Shown here: positions 25,301 through 39,816 of the stretch, in pieces
Layout: every line of letters starts with the position of its first letter
Position numbering within the stretch: the stretch's first letter is position 1
Assembly (NCBI RefSeq): GCF_028389875.1
Contig: NC_084664.1
Coordinates: 135,439,466 to 135,503,465, forward strand
DNA length: 64,000 nucleotides
Source: Rhea pennata
Lineage: Eukaryota; Chordata; Aves; Rheiformes; Rheidae
Direction: 5' to 3'
Notes under the pieces: model-generated
Database searches by the model: none
The model's input: the letters and a program-made list of their open reading frames with translations, nothing else
Told to the model about the DNA's origin: nothing
Made by a program: the position numbers and the translations under genes

Positions 25301-28300
25301 AGTCTCAGGCACTTATTAACCTATAGCTACAGGAGTGATGGTGAGCAGAAAAGGTGCTGTGACCACAGCAGCCTTCTCAACCTCCACTGCAGCACTATAA
25401 CAGTGCATCAGTCCATTACAGGATCAGGGCCCCAATGCCTTTAATCCTGTCAGAAATTCCAAACACAAGGAAATCACTATATTTGCATCTTTCACCTGAG
25501 GCAATGCTTTCCTATATAACACAAAGAAAGCTACTTTAAAATCTCCTCAAACTATTTAAATTATTTTTAAAATCTCTAATTTTATCTTAATTCATAAGCA
25601 GTTAAAAAAATCTAAGGCAATAGTTTAATATTTTAAAATTATTCATATGATCTTATGATTTTGAAAAGCTGTAATACTATAATTAAGTAGTTTTATCTGC
25701 TTTCAAAGGTAGCCTTAGATATGAACCGAATAAGAACTGAATAAAATCACTAAAATCAGCAATATCTCTCTGTCTCCTACATATGACTCAAAGTTATTTC
25801 TGTGGAAATACTGTAATACATGAAATAGGTTTAATTTGTTCATACTAACAAGACAGCATCTCAGAAATGTTAGTTGTTTTTACATGGTGCAGGCAATGAT
25901 AACAGAAAAGGGAACTTCAAAGAAAACCAGGCCCAAGAGAACTGGAAAGGAAGAGAGATAGTAGCAAAAAAAACAAACAAAAAAAAAAAAAAAACAAAAA
26001 AAACAAAACAAAACAAAAAAAAACACGATAGAGAAGGGCATCATGAATGAAATATATCCCACTAAAAAAAAACATATATTTCAAGGGTTTGAGTTCTCAT
26101 GTTTAGAATCTCCACTCTGGAACAGCAAGGAATAACTGGGACACCTAACTTGGGGGGGAGGTTCCAGCAGAAAGTTAATTTCTGACTTTCCAGGAGATTA
26201 TAATTTAATCTTTACAGAATCTCAGCTTCTTCAAATTCTTCTGTGTTGACAAAATATTTTTCTGTTTAGCTGAATCATGCAGTACAATCCCAATACGTCT
26301 TCTTTCCGGGGATGTTTTTGCAGCTAGTGCTTTTATAGGACTTAGATGAGGTTTTGGTGATTCATAGTACTTAAACTACTCAAGAGTACTTTTTCAATTG
26401 GAAAATTCGCTTGAAGTAAATGCATCATCAGCATGATTGTCCATGCATGAAAGAACTACAAGCAAAACAATGAGAACCATTTTTTAAAACCTACATTTAA
26501 GCCAAGAAAAACAGTTATCACAAACTATTAAAAGACCTTATTTTTCAGTTTCCATGAATCTTTCATGGAGAGCATGGGTTATCCTTGTCTCTGCATCCCT
26601 TATTCTGAGAATCCTAAATTGCAAATGGAAAAAATATAATGTGCACATTGTTTTAGAGTCACTAACATAATACATAGCAACATAAATTATATTATCTACA
26701 ACAGACATAGCTTCTACTGATTTAACCTTATTCTGATGGAAGTATTTTCTGGGAAGAAACTTAATAAAATCTAGGCACTGAATACTCTTTTATTGTTCTC
26801 TTTTGTGCTTTCATAATGCTAAATATAAATAAACTGCTATTTAAATCTTTTAAGGATTAATGAGGATCTTTCTTTGGCATTTGCCAAGCACTCTGTGGAT
26901 TTGAAGAACATGTCAGACACTTAAATCAGAATAGGCTTCTGTATTTTTGACATTTGTCTGAAGGAAAAACTTCTGTTTGGAGGTAGTGTGTTTGTGTGTC
27001 TGTCTATATGGTATTTTCAGAGATTATTTGATAGTGGTATTTTCAAAATATTTTTACTCCTACTAGCATCAATGCAATCTTTCACTCTTACTCCATTGTG
27101 ACAGTGTTTATTTATTCACTTGAATAGATTTATATGATACATAAAAATGGTCTATTCACATCTCTGCACTTTTGATATACAGGAAAATGCAGTCAGACTG
27201 GTGAAAATAAGTATAAAACAAGCAACCTCCAATAAATCCAAACACAGGTACCTAAAAATAAAGTATTATTCTCTGCTCCCAACATTCATTCAGATAGCTT
27301 ACATTAATCAAGACTACTAGGGCATTTTTAGCTGGTAGCTTCAAATCACAGGAGCCTCTAAGAAAAGTGCCCATCCAATCCCCAGTTTCAAATGTGCCTA
27401 GTGCAGTCCCAGCTTTGCACCTTCCTTTCTCCATGAATCTCGGGGACAACAACAACTCCATAGATCTGAAGGTTAGAGGAACCAGATAACTCTATAATGG
27501 AGTGGTACAGTCCAGAGGTGATGGCTCCTCACTGAGAGCTCCTTGTCAGCATCATTTGTTTCTGACAAAAAATGAGAAGATGCATGATCATGTTGCCCAT
27601 TGGGTAGATCTGGGATTAGCTAGGCACACTTCAGCATGGAATAAGAAATGTACTTGAAAATTGACCTTGTTAGGTAGTTGCTAGCCCCCTGTACAGTTTG
27701 TTAATCTAGACAGGGAGGATTAAACAGAATCACTAGCAGATGCTGGTCTCTCTCCCGCAGAAGTGATGATCAATCACAGATAGCATCAACCCCACCTGCC
27801 ACGGAGTGACAGCCGCTTGGGGCTGAAGTGATAACAATCTCTCTCTGGCATCAGGCTTAGAGGACAAGGACCTGTTTGGCCTCCGGCTCCTAGTGCATGT
27901 AGACTCAGTGTGGAAGGCAGCTTGTCCCGAGTATGGCTTCCTCCTTTGGCCGTGGGTCTCACCAGCAGCTGCAGGCAGCCTCTTTGTACAGCAAGTTCAG
28001 CATATACCGTGGGGAGACAAGGAAAGTGTGGCCCCACATACAGTGTGTGCCTGGTGCAGTGGAGGAGGATCAGCCACATGAGCTAGAGGACCTGAAGCAG
28101 CAGGACACACAGATACTGATGAGTTTGATTTCCTGCCAAAATCCGAGCAACAACAGGTGAAGGTTGGCTCGAGTCTGCAAGGAAGAGTTTGTTTGCTGTT
28201 TTACTCACTAAGCAGCCTTGCTTGGTGAACTCATATTGAAATATGAGTACTTCTACTAAAGGCTAGCTAGCCTGTCTATTCTCAGACATGCATATAAGCA

Positions 28301-30469
28301 GACTGCTTATATGGTTTCCTCATTGTTTCCATTACTAGATAGCAAGTACTTTGAACAATATGTAAAAGCTTATATCAAAGCTCTCTGTCATGGCTATTTA
28401 GCCTTTGGTTATGTGACTTCTCTAAGCCATGTATTCTATTTTGATCTTTTAAAAATGCTGTAGGAAAACATTACTATAAAACTGTGCCTTCAGGCCTCTG
28501 TGGGGACTAATTCAGTTCTTCACCTCTAGATCCACTCTAATCTTCTACTATTCTCCTGTTTTAGAGATCAGTCATAGAGATCAGTCTATGTTTCTCCTGA
28601 CATAAATCAGAATAAGTATAACTACTTACTGTTCCACTCCTAGTCTCTACACTGTAATGTCAACATTTCTTTCCACCTTCTCTTCTTATTTTGGGGTTCT
28701 TTTTGTGGTATTAAGATATTTTCTAAGTTTTTTACAAAATAATATAGATTGCTATGGCAAAATCTTCCACAGAGCTGTGTTTTCCACAGGAGTAAGAACA
28801 GGATAGGTGACTGGATGACTGTTATTTTCAGATGCATGGGAAAGTGCACTTTACAGAATTTGTTGTTCATGTCTAGTGGTACCTGGAAGTCAGACATATG
28901 ATGTTTTGTTCAAAAAACTGAAATCAAACAGGAAGATAGGCACTGATGCTATTTACTGGAATAACTTCACCTGAGGACACACAGAAGAAAAAAATGGACA
29001 GTAACTTGCAACATGCATCCCAAAATAAAACATAATTCTAGCTCTTAAGTTACCTTTTATCATCTACACACAGGCCTACACAGTGCACTGGAAAAGAACT
29101 GAATTCTGCTGTAATTGTCAGAGTACAAAAGCTTCACATGGCTATGAATGTCTTTAACTGACTTTGCATTTTGAAATGTCCATGAAGCCTAATTAGAGTA
29201 ACTTTAAGTCATAAAGTATTTTTCTCTGACCTAAAAGTCTCCTATTTTAGTTATAGAAATCCTTCTAGCTTTCATTTATTCATATTACTTCTCTTCAAGA
29301 AGCTCAAATTACCTGTTACTGTGATCACTGCACTGTCCCTTTTGAACACACTGAGGAACTCACTTTCCCCAGCTTATCAGTTTTGATTTCTTGATTTCTG
29401 TCATGGCATCTCTAACCTATATACCACTAGCAATAGTTTCTATATCAAATACTCTCCCTTCTTCAGTTCATTAAACCACTGACCTACCAAATCTCTCCTA
29501 AAATAATCACTGCTTTCGCTACGGTTAAAAAATGTGTTAACAATACATGTGTATTTTAATAACACTTCCCAGTCCTTCTGAAATAATCACAAACAAATAG
29601 TCCTTACTCCCTTCTGCTCCACTGAGCTCTCGTCTCCCAATCGCCCTCCTGCTGCCATGTGTCTGGATGTGGTCTGTGTGCTTCAGTTGGCTCCCACCTG
29701 CACTGGTTTTACAAACTTTCAGTTCTGACACTAGTGGAGCTGTCTCTTGTAAATAAAACAGCTCTTTGTGTCTGGCTTTCAGCCTGCAAACTATTCAAAT
29801 CATGAGAAGTATTTATATTTTTTTTTTTTTGTAGAGCTGAGTACATTTCCAACATAAAGCAAATAATATTAATGTGCACTGCATGCTTTTTACAGAACTA
29901 GTCTAAATTCCTTACATTTAACTATTTATTTAACTATCTACTCAGATTCATTTGAGTTCATTCAAGTCAATATAATTTATTTAACCATCTAATAAAATTG
30001 GTGTAATAGAATAAAGAATCAGGCGTATGATATTCCCATAAATGTTCTCCCAAAAACTAAACTTCATTTTTATCAATTTAGGATGGTAACATTCAGTTTT
30101 ATCAGCATTAGTTAAACAATTGTCTTTTAGCTTCCTTATTAGTTTCCTTATTAGAATACTAACTTTCAAGGTAATAATCCTGGAAATACACAACAAAAAC
30201 CCCATCAAATAATCATACTAGCATTTCTCCCTGAAAAGATGTTTTCTCCTGCAAAACTAACACTCATATAATTTTTAAGGACTGTTTGCTCCAAATGAGA
30301 CCTGTTCTCATTACAATACTGTTTCAAGTTATGTTCTGATGAGACACACAATGTCTGTTTGGTTATTCTTAACAAAATGCTTTATTTTTATTAAATATAG
30401 AGAAGATACTGCAGGTCGTAGAAGGGACAACATAACTAACTTCTTGGAAGCTTAGAAAAAACAGAAGTG
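22331..30469. other. Intergenic AT-rich DNA, no supported gene
   Basis: No exon with flanking splice signals and protein-like content was recognised. An A-rich block with C interruptions lies at 25966-26026. Open frames up to 117 codons (24428-24781) look like chance. Confidence 0.5.
25966..26026. repeat. A-rich tract with C interruptions
   Basis: About 60 bases of A runs broken by single C residues (AAAAC and AAAC units). Low-complexity sequence of the same type as the (AAAAC)n at 19.97 kb. Confidence 0.95.
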
Positions 30470-30730
30470 GTTAACCTGAATCCAGCAGATAGGCAAAGTA
30501 CATAACCTAATTCTAAAAAAGCCAAAGGGAGAGCTTATAAAATTATAGACCACCAGCCCAACTTCAATACCCATAAAGAGTAGGATAAATATTTTATTGG
30601 TAATGTATAGAGGTGAAAACACAATTTGTCAAGGACAAATCATATTAAACCAATCAAATCAACTTAATTTCCTTCCTCATAAAGTAAATGGCCACTTGAA
30701 TAGAAAGACCTTTTAGATTACATTCCTTTT
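30470..30730 (+). mobile_element. CR1/L3-type LINE reverse-transcriptase fragment, sense
   Basis: AAATTATAGACCACCAGCCC followed by AACTTCAATACCC, then TTTGTCAAGGACAAATCATA and TTAATTTCCTTCCTC, is the DNA of the CR1/L3 reverse transcriptase region that encodes NYRPxSLTSxxxK...GFxxxxSCxTNLxxF. Frames are broken and only about 260 bases are recognisable. Confidence 0.7.
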
Positions 30731-33700
30731 ATTTTTGTGTTTTTATATGGGTATAGATGGCACTCTTACTGGTAGAAAAGGCAAATACAGTACAAATGAG
30801 AGATAAACATGCTGCTGGATACTTCCATGAGGTATGAGAAACTCCCAACTGTGTAATTAGAGGACTTTAGTTATGCTGCACAGTGAATGTTGGAATAGTT
30901 CACTACTTATAATCAGTAACTGATTGCCCAAAGATATTCATCGTGTTGCTCAAAGGACAGTTGCACAAATATAATTATTGGTAACCTAGCATATAGAATA
31001 TTTAAGATATTTCTAGCTGATAAAAACACATTAAAGTCATATCTCTGAAATATCTAGAGGATTTTTTTTTAAGAATTACTTTTTAACAATTAATTTTCTA
31101 AAGCTATATTTAGGCATCAAAATTAATCACTAAATTTCTAAGAACCCAGCAATTTCTACTTAGCATTTGTGCAGCTGGATAACTTATTTAGGTTCCTATA
31201 TATTAATTAAGAAGTGTAATATTAAATAATGATTTTGAAAGTCTTGACCAGACATAATTAATCAATGACCCAAAGAAAGCACAGTTTTGAAGCATACGTA
31301 TTTAAGCCTTAAATATATACTTCCCAGACTGTTAAGTGAGCAAGGTTGACAGCAATTGACTGACAGCTGAGAACTTACTAAGATATTAGAACTGGTTGAA
31401 AATTTGGCATTCAAGAAACGTCAGTGTGTGCTGTTATTCAGCATGAGAGATGACACAGGCCTAAGCTCAGGACAAAATGATTTTTGAGCCACTGCCATAA
31501 ATGTTGTGAATTTTTTGGACTTCAGGATTTCACAATCAGAATTTTACTGAGTATACAAATGGCAGTTACTATGGTCTTTTAAAATAGCTATTTCTTCTGC
31601 TATTTTATATTCAAAGAATTTCATAGATTGCAAATGAGTTGCAGAGCAAAACTTCCTTTTTAATACAGGAACTATACACTTTTGATGAAAATAAGTGTTT
31701 TTAAAGCTGCTGAGTGGCAATTTTATTAACAAATTATGGAATATTTATAGCTACTAACTTCTGTGAGCCCAACAGTAGCAATGTTGAGACAAGATGGCAG
31801 GCAATATGTACTTTGCTTTCCTTGTGATCTCAATTTTAAGCTGTGGGTATGCCCATGGTTCTTACGGGCCACATGATGCCCCTGAGCTGAAAGGTCAGAA
31901 TCCCTGATGTAAAGCTTAGTTTATTTTATTTCGTTCTTTCAGTATTTGCCTCTTATCACCAGGCACCAAGGGATACTCTAACTGAAGATAAATAAGCTAA
32001 CACAGTAAGTAATGATAACTATTTTCTTGTATAAGGAAGACAAACCTAAAAGTCGCTAACCCCCCCAAAACAGGTCATGACCAAAGCATAAAAAATGGGT
32101 ATCTCATTATAATTTCTTTTCAACAATTTCCATCACTGATCACATATTTGAGTCAGTCTGATTCTAAGAGATGCTCTGTTCTCTGATGAAATCTTGAAAA
32201 TTTTATTCCAGTTTAATAGTGAATCTTGTCTCTTAAATAACTAAAATACTTTACAGCTGGGCCAGAAATTTCATTTAAGGATTAGTGAACCCTGTTTTGC
32301 CTATCATGAGTAATTTCACTCACTTTTGTCCACTCAGATATGGTTTTATCTTAACACTAATGAAACCAAAGAATTTCACTTCAGTCAGTTAACAGAATCT
32401 ATCCAGTGAGTAATCTTGGTATGAGCAGTGACTTAACACTGAGGATTTTAAATTCAAATTAAACCTACCTCTTTCCTCTCATTATCATTTTTAGCTCATA
32501 CCTTCATCTCAGGAAAACTTACATGAATATGCTGTTAATATTTTTAATTGCATTAGTGTTCTAATATTCCACTAAAATCATTTGTAATGGACATACATTC
32601 CATGTCTTTACAATTTTTTGTAATCTTCATTTCATTAAGGAGGCTGTGGCATCTATAATGGTACCATTACATTTCAGAAACACTACTCTGCTTGAAGGTC
32701 GTTGTTTCTTGATTCTAGGTTTATAGTTACTTTCTTCTCCTTAACAGTATTTTATAATAGCAGCTTGCAAGAATAAGTAAGCAGTCTGAGTGACAAGACT
32801 ATGCTGGATGTTTTGCAAGAAATATGCTCCTGAGGCGTTCCTCCATTCAGAGCAACTTACAGTCCTTTCTTTCTATAACTGCAATGAGGAGCTAGTTCAC
32901 CTTTTGTTGTCACTTTTCATTGACTCTCATCACAGAACAGTGCTGGTGTACATTCTGCGTAATATACAATACTAAAGCAAACCAGAACATATAAAGTTGA
33001 ATTCCCAAAATTGTGTGAGCATTTTGAGAAGCAATAAATATGTTATCTTCTGTGCTCAAAAGTACTCAATTTCTCTGACAATAAACTGAGTAAACCTTCT
33101 AAAACTGAACATCTGAAATAAAAGCATCTGTATATATGCTATTTTTCTCCAAGTATCATACGATAAAAGTAATGTTATTTACAAGCATTCAATAAAAATG
33201 AAAGTAATGTTGTAATAGCATTTTATAAAACTAAATTCTAATAATTTTAGTCATTTTTCTATGAAAAAATGTGTCCACTACAATACTATTTAAAATGGTA
33301 TTATTTTTATTAATATTACACTATTTATCATGTTATTTGAAAGATACTTCAAAAATCGAAGAAACTGAAGCAATCAAAGAACGTGATCAAGAGGCAAAGA
33401 CATGGAAAAGAGCAGTTCTTACTTTCCTAAGGCTATCTCAATGTGTGTCATGGTAACTTTGTTTTGAACTCTGCACTAATTGTCTTGTAGCAGTATACTC
33501 ATTATTTTCATCTCATTACCTTCATTAAACTAACTTTACTTATTAATTAATTCTCAATTAAACAACTTCATATAGCTTACAAAGATCTGGAACTTTTTGT
33601 AAAACAAGAAATATGTATTTAAAACAAATTAAATCATTTTTTTTCCTAATATCGCATTCGTTGAATGATAGCTTTTTAAGGGGTTAACTTTTAAACTGTG

Positions 33701-36255
33701 TTATAGTTGGTGGTAAGAGATGGAAAGACTGTCCCCTTGTGGATAGGAATATGAGGAAAGTGATATTGTAATTTATGGATAGTGAAGGGACCTAGGCATT
33801 GGGGGTGTCATTAAGAAATTAACTAGAATCCTTACTTGCTTGTTGCTGATAAATTAGCAACTGCATGTACAAAAATATACAGAGATGCTTTTGATTTGGT
33901 TAGCCTGACAGACAATATGGACTAAAGATTAAGCTAACTATAACTCATCGTACTAACAGCATCAGTTCATGCTATCATGTAATCTAAACTGCTTTAGAGA
34001 GCTACAGTGTTACTTTCACTTGAAGCAGACTATTTTGCAAAGAATAACTTCAGAGTAGGTAACTGGAGAAGGTTCCACATAAACACAAAGCCTTAGGTGT
34101 ATCTCTATATAAACTGATCTGCTGCTCACATGCACATACATGCCAGATCTGTGTTAGAGCATCTATTTAAACAGCAGAGCATCATCCTTGTTCTAACTTC
34201 TGCATCCAAACTGGCATCACCTTGTAGGGGTTTGTTCTATGCTCTTTAGAGGATTTGTCTGAAGTTTCTTAATACACTACTGAATTGAAATGCTGAAATA
34301 CTAATCTAAAGTAAAAGATCTTACCTGTCTTCTGGTGGAAGCTGTGTAGGAGTGCTTTTAGCTTCCCTGAACATTTAACTGAGGCATTTATGATTTTGCA
34401 GATTCCTCACTTCTGGTCACTGCTGACACTGGCAAGCTATAAATCTAACACACGTAGACGAAATTCTTCTACTTCTGGTCAAATTTGCTCTACTGCAGTA
34501 GTATATTCTGTGTGATGATTAATGTCATTTCCATCACAGTCCCTGCCAGAACAGGAGATGGAAGGACTTGAGTGGAATTTATTCATAACAGACTAGCGAC
34601 ATACGAACTTTGTTGCAAATGTCAGATTATCTATAAATGCTATAGCTTTCCCATATCTCTGATTCTCCCCATCATTCCGAACCAGAACTACCAGAACATG
34701 CTTGAGTCCCATCATAGTTCAGATCTGGAATAATCCAATCAATCAATAATCAATACTCAAATCAACAATAAGCACCTTTGGCTTTCTGCATGAGGAAGCA
34801 TTGAGGTTCCCAGAGCAAGGAGCTCCATGAAACACGAGACCGGTTCACGGAGCTGCTTAGAAAGCAGAGGACGCTTCTCACAGGAAGTATTTTGGTTTAC
34901 TAAGTCCAATCCATTGCTATTGCAGTCATAACCTCTCAAACAAATTCATTATGTTCTGCCTTAATCAAGATTTTTCCCTTGATTACCCTGATTGCAATTA
35001 TTTTCTGAAATATTAGAAATAATTTTTAGCCCACTCATTGTCAGTGTATACCTGTTCTAAAGCCAATATTACGCTTTTATTTAAACAGCTCTTCTTCCTC
35101 TCTACTATTTAATTCTTGATAGTCAGTAATCATAGCCTTCCTAGCCCTGCTAGCCTTTATTTTATTTAACTAAACAAGCCACACACTTGGACTGTTATTG
35201 CATACAAAAGGCTTTCGAAATGCCTTCATAATATGATAGGATCAGACAAAAGTGTCCTGTAGGATCGACCCATTCCATCAACTGTCATTCAAGAGCGCAT
35301 TAAATATATAGTACTTTTCTGTCTCTAATGATACATACTCCATACTTGATCTTTTCAGTCATTTCCTACCGATTACTTCCCAACTTCTAGCAGAATTTCT
35401 CATTCTTCCTGCAATTATGGCATCTGAACCAAATGAAAAAGAACTTATCGCTACTCTTTGGAGATCTGCTACCACAAAGTCCTACAGGTTTGTGGCTAAT
35501 GAGTTTGATACTGGACAGCCAAGGTGCAGGCTTCTGCTGGGCTTCAGAGTGGGGAGACGTGGAAATAAGCTTGTGATATCTAAACTTTGAAAAACAGACT
35601 TTCCAAATTGTGCTAAGTGGAACTCACTGATTCACAATTTGTCCCCCACAAAGAGTAAATGAACATATTAAATCTACTGCTCCGTTATGTTCTATGATAT
35701 ATGAACTGATTGAAATAAGTTGCCTGAAGGGCTGAAAATGAAAATGTCAGAAATTATGGGGCATCATTACAGGTCTAACTAATTACAAACATTCATGAAC
35801 ATCTATTAGAATTCTTAGTTCAAGGTATATCCCTTCTTAAATCTATGACACCAAATGAATTCAGTATGCAAGACCAGCAAACAAACGGCTAAGGCCTTAT
35901 TACTTCAATAGCATGGGCCTCTGGTAAAAATACCCAGAGCGACAGGTAGAAGCCTACAGTGTAGGTATCTTTTCTTTCTTTTTTTGACCAGAGGTGCCTT
36001 TGAGTGTCAGACAATAACAAATCAAAAGTGAAAGAAGAAATTATTGAATATTTCTTCTGTCTCTGTCTTTAAAACAAGGAAGTAAGGAAAAAATAGGGAC
36101 TGTTTATTTCTGTACTTCACCGGGGAAGCGTTATAGGGCATTGTGAAAGTTCCTGGTTTCAGACCCTGTGATGAAACCTCATGGAAAAAGAAAAAAAAAG
36201 AAGCGTTTTTGCAAGATTTCATAATCCTAACTCAAAGCCGTGCCTAAAACACAGT
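30731..36255. other. Intergenic AT-rich DNA upstream of the Rab CpG island
   Basis: Very AT-rich, with no supported gene, RNA or named repeat. Distal regulatory elements could lie here, but none can be told from sequence alone. Confidence 0.5.
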
Positions 36256-36783
36256 GTGCAGAAACCTCCGCGGTAGCTGCAATAGTTTCAGCGCGGTTTT
36301 GCTACAGAGCGGAGCGCTGCCGGGCACCGACCGCGGCCGGCGGCGCAGGGGCCCACACGGGCCGGACCAGCACGGTCAGTAAGATGCGTTAGAGCCGCGC
36401 TGGCCGCGCCGGCACGGCTGCAGGCCCCGGCCAGCCGTTTACAGCACGGAACTGCTTCACGTCAGCCGCCTGCGCCCAAGCTTGCCTCTCGTCCCGCCTC
36501 GCTGCTCGCGCCTCAGCCCAATTCGTGTCCCTCCTGCCCCGCCGCGAGGAAGCAAGACAGTGAGCGAGCGGCGGGAGGCCGAAAGGCCCCGGGCGGCTCG
36601 CTGCCCGCCGCCTCCGCCCGCCCCGCCCCGCTCCCTCTGAGCCCGCCTGGCCGCTAACCGCGAGCCGCGGCGGCGCCCAGGGCGCGGCCGCAGCCAGGGC
36701 CGCCGCCCTCGCAGCGGGGCGGCCCGCGGCGCCCGCCCCCGGCCCCGGCCCCGCCGCCGCCCGGCCCTGCGCTGCCCAGCGCC

Positions 36784-36934
36784 ATGGCCGGGCCGGGGCA
36801 GGGCGCTGCGAGGAAGCCGCTGCTGGTGAAAATAGTGATGGCCGGGGAGTCCTCCGTGGGGAAAACCTCCATCGTGCGCAGCTACACCGAGCCCGCCGCG
36901 GCGGCCGCCTCCCCCTGCTACCTGGCCACCATCG
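36784..36934 (+). CDS. Rab-like gene exon 1 (start codon, P-loop, switch I)
   Basis: The start ATG has a strong context (CAGCGCCATGG). It encodes [20 protein letters not shown], then the P-loop and an alanine-rich switch I, ending ATI plus one base before donor gtgagt at 36935. The start is chosen because it is the first ATG of the frame in the CpG island and gives a normal-length N-terminus for a Rab. GC content is far higher than in the other exons, as expected within the island. Confidence 0.88.
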
Positions 36935-39783
36935 GTGAGTGACCGCCGCCCGGCCCGGCCCGGCCCGGCCCGGCCCGGCCCGGCCCGGCCCGGCCCGCGG
37001 CCGCTGCGAGACCTCCTGCAGCAGCGGGGAGGTTTGCCAGGGCCTCGGGAAGCGTGTGCTCGGGGCTCCGGCCTCGCTGTTTGTTTGTCCGTGACATGCT
37101 GAACCGACCTTTAAAATCATTTTAAAATCATTGTTCCTTACTGCACTGGTGCTTGCGACCCGAAATGGGCCCTGCTGTTGTGCGCCAGCCTGCACGCACA
37201 GAAAACGCACCTGCACCAAAGAGCTTTCAGGTGTCGATAAAATACCCGGTTCTTCCATCTTTCCTAATAGAAAGTCTCTCAACTTTGTATTAACAGAGTT
37301 TAATGGTGTAAGGGACCCTCGTGGGTCAAGGTACCTTCTGCTATGGATGGTTGCGTGTGTGATCATTAAAGCAGAGCCAGTGCTGCGACGGGGATAATTC
37401 GCCCCGCTAAAGCAAGCGGATTTCGTGGTGTGTCGCTCGCTGCCTTCCCCAGCGCGCCTGCACCACCCGGCTCCCGCGGGTTTTCCACTGCGGTGCTGGG
37501 CCAGGCCCGCGTCTCCGAGGAGGGCAGCGAGTGGATTGTCCACGTGCTGAAAAGAGGCATCAGCTTGAAAATGTGGAATATGGGGGAGTTTTTGTTTGTC
37601 ACGGAAGTTTTATCAATTTTTGAGGGGGGAAATTTTCATTTTTAAATATGGATTTGCATGTGTGTAATCACTTTTTCATCTTCTGAGTGGTTCAGTGGAA
37701 GGGCAAAGTATGCAGAAGAAGTCATGCATTCCTATATTTTGAATGTGCCTGGCTTCGCACATTTTTCAAAGTTTGGTTAGCTGAATATGTAATAGGTAGT
37801 ACTTGTGGCAGCAGCTGGTCCTTTCTTGTAAGAGGGAGTGCTTAATGTACATGAGGTTACTCGAGCTGCCCACATGAGAATTGGCTGAACTTAAGCCATT
37901 TTTTATTTCCTTGCATATTCCTGCAAAGCATCTTCTGAAACCAACATGAACAAACATGGAAGAACACAACTGGCAGAAATGTAGTGAAAATTCACCCTTA
38001 GGCAGTGTAGCAAGTTGCCTGTTATAAGTCCCAAGGAATGTCCATGAAAATAAATGTTAGCTTTAATGATGGCATTTTTTATTGGAACTTAGATTCCTAG
38101 CCTCAAGATTACTATTTTGAGACAGAATTTCTAGTGCTCTGATTTCCAAGTTGCGGCTTGAAATAGTTTAAAGAATAGTTAAGAGGAATCAATTTTGTGG
38201 CAGTTACAGACTGAGATTAACTTTATTAATTTTATTACTGTTTTTGAAACTTGTTCTTGAGGAGTTTAAAAACTTATGTTTATCTGCAGTGTAAACAAAT
38301 CATCCTGATATGAGTATTTGTTGATTGAATATGATTTCAAAGTAATTTCTAAAATCTTATATTACATTTAATTTCATTTTACAAGGTATGTCAGAGCTTA
38401 GCCTTTTAAAATGAATGAGATTGTTGGTGATGACTTCTAAAATAGTAGTGTTGAAAGGGGAAGTTTCTTGTCCACTAGGCCGGTTACAACAGAGCGATTG
38501 GTGGTTTAAGTCCTGGTGGCGTGTTTTTGGAAAGCCTCAGCAGTGCTCTACAGGAAAGAGCTTCAGGTCCATTGCAACATTTCAGATTTTCTGTTGGTAC
38601 TGTCTTCTTCTGCTTTGTTGACACTATCAAAACAAAAGCTGTTTTCATTTGGTTGCCCATTTCATACATTCTCAGTCAAATGTTCCCTATCATGCAGCCT
38701 ATTGCATGCTCGTCTGATGTTAATTGATTTTTTTTCACCCTATCTCTCCAGCTGGAACGTTGATTAAAATAGAGGGACAATTATCCAGGCTGTTTAGTTT
38801 CTCAGGCATTTGAATTTCCTGACAAGATCTTACATCACCGCCTTTCTTTGATGGTGAAGGGATAGTAGTCACAGAAGTTAAAAGGCTGTGAAGGTGCTGT
38901 TGAGAGTCCCGTTTCTGTATCGTCACTATTGTCAAGTTTGCACTGCTAGAAAAGAATCCTAGTTTTACTGCAAAAGACATTTTCTAGTTGTACCTAGTAG
39001 GCTCCAGTTATGAAATTTTCTAAAATTATGTATTTTATGAAATGAAAAAGATGCAGTCACTGTAAATTTTCATTGAAAGCACTTTAGGCAGCACTTAAAC
39101 ACTCAGGGATGGGTGCCCTTCCTCCTCTTCAATTATGCAGTTTGGGTGAATTATAAGCAGTTACAGTTTTCTAATTAAACTTATATGCATCATAAGGCAA
39201 ATGCATTGTATTATGAATAGTAGACTGTAGTAGACTATAAAGAATAACTGTTTTTGTTTAAACCATGGCATGGCATGGCAGAGAAAGCCCTAGAGAAAGT
39301 TTATGAACAAGAAAACCCTCTTGTATACAAGTGAACAGGATGCTGATCTGACAGGTTGCAGGGTTTTTATTTTGCTGTATTGCAGAGGCTGTGGTACCTT
39401 CAAAGATTTGTACTCTGTGGGGAAAATTTCTGTAGAGATGTGAGTCTTCATAAAACTTTCATCTTTGAAAGTGGTCCAACTCCCTCTTCCAGGATTAAAA
39501 AAAAAAAAAAAGTTTAATGATAATAATGATTTTATTCTGAATTTTTCTTCATAAGGAAACTTTTACTTTCTAATGTCTGTATCAAAAAAGAAGGGATATG
39601 ATCTGTTATGAGTAAAATGCAAGACCTAAGATTGAAATTGCAAAAAAGAGACAGTTCTGAAGTCTGTGTGGATTCCCTGCTGGTCATGTTATAAGGAAAT
39701 AAAGTAGAGTTAATCAACAAAAATGCAAGATATTGAAGTTAAATATGACCTGTGTTATCAACACTAGTAGTAATCCTCTTTTT

Positions 39784-39816
<33 letters not shown>

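Larger units (their letters stand above)
36260..37080 (+). promoter_or_regulatory. CpG-island promoter of the Rab-like gene
   Basis: About 0.8 kb of dense CpG and GC-rich sequence abruptly flanked by AT-rich DNA. It contains Sp1-type GC boxes (CCCCGCCCC at 36621-36629), exon 1 of the Rab-like gene and the start of intron 1. No TATA box was seen, as is usual for CpG-island promoters. A long minus-strand open frame across it (36389-37543) is a composition artefact. Confidence 0.85.

Noticed and set aside
36389..37543. 384-codon open frame on the minus strand
   Set aside because: It lies across the CpG island and antisense to Rab exon 1. The translation is mostly A, R, G and P low-complexity, a typical artefact of GC-rich sequence with few stop codons.
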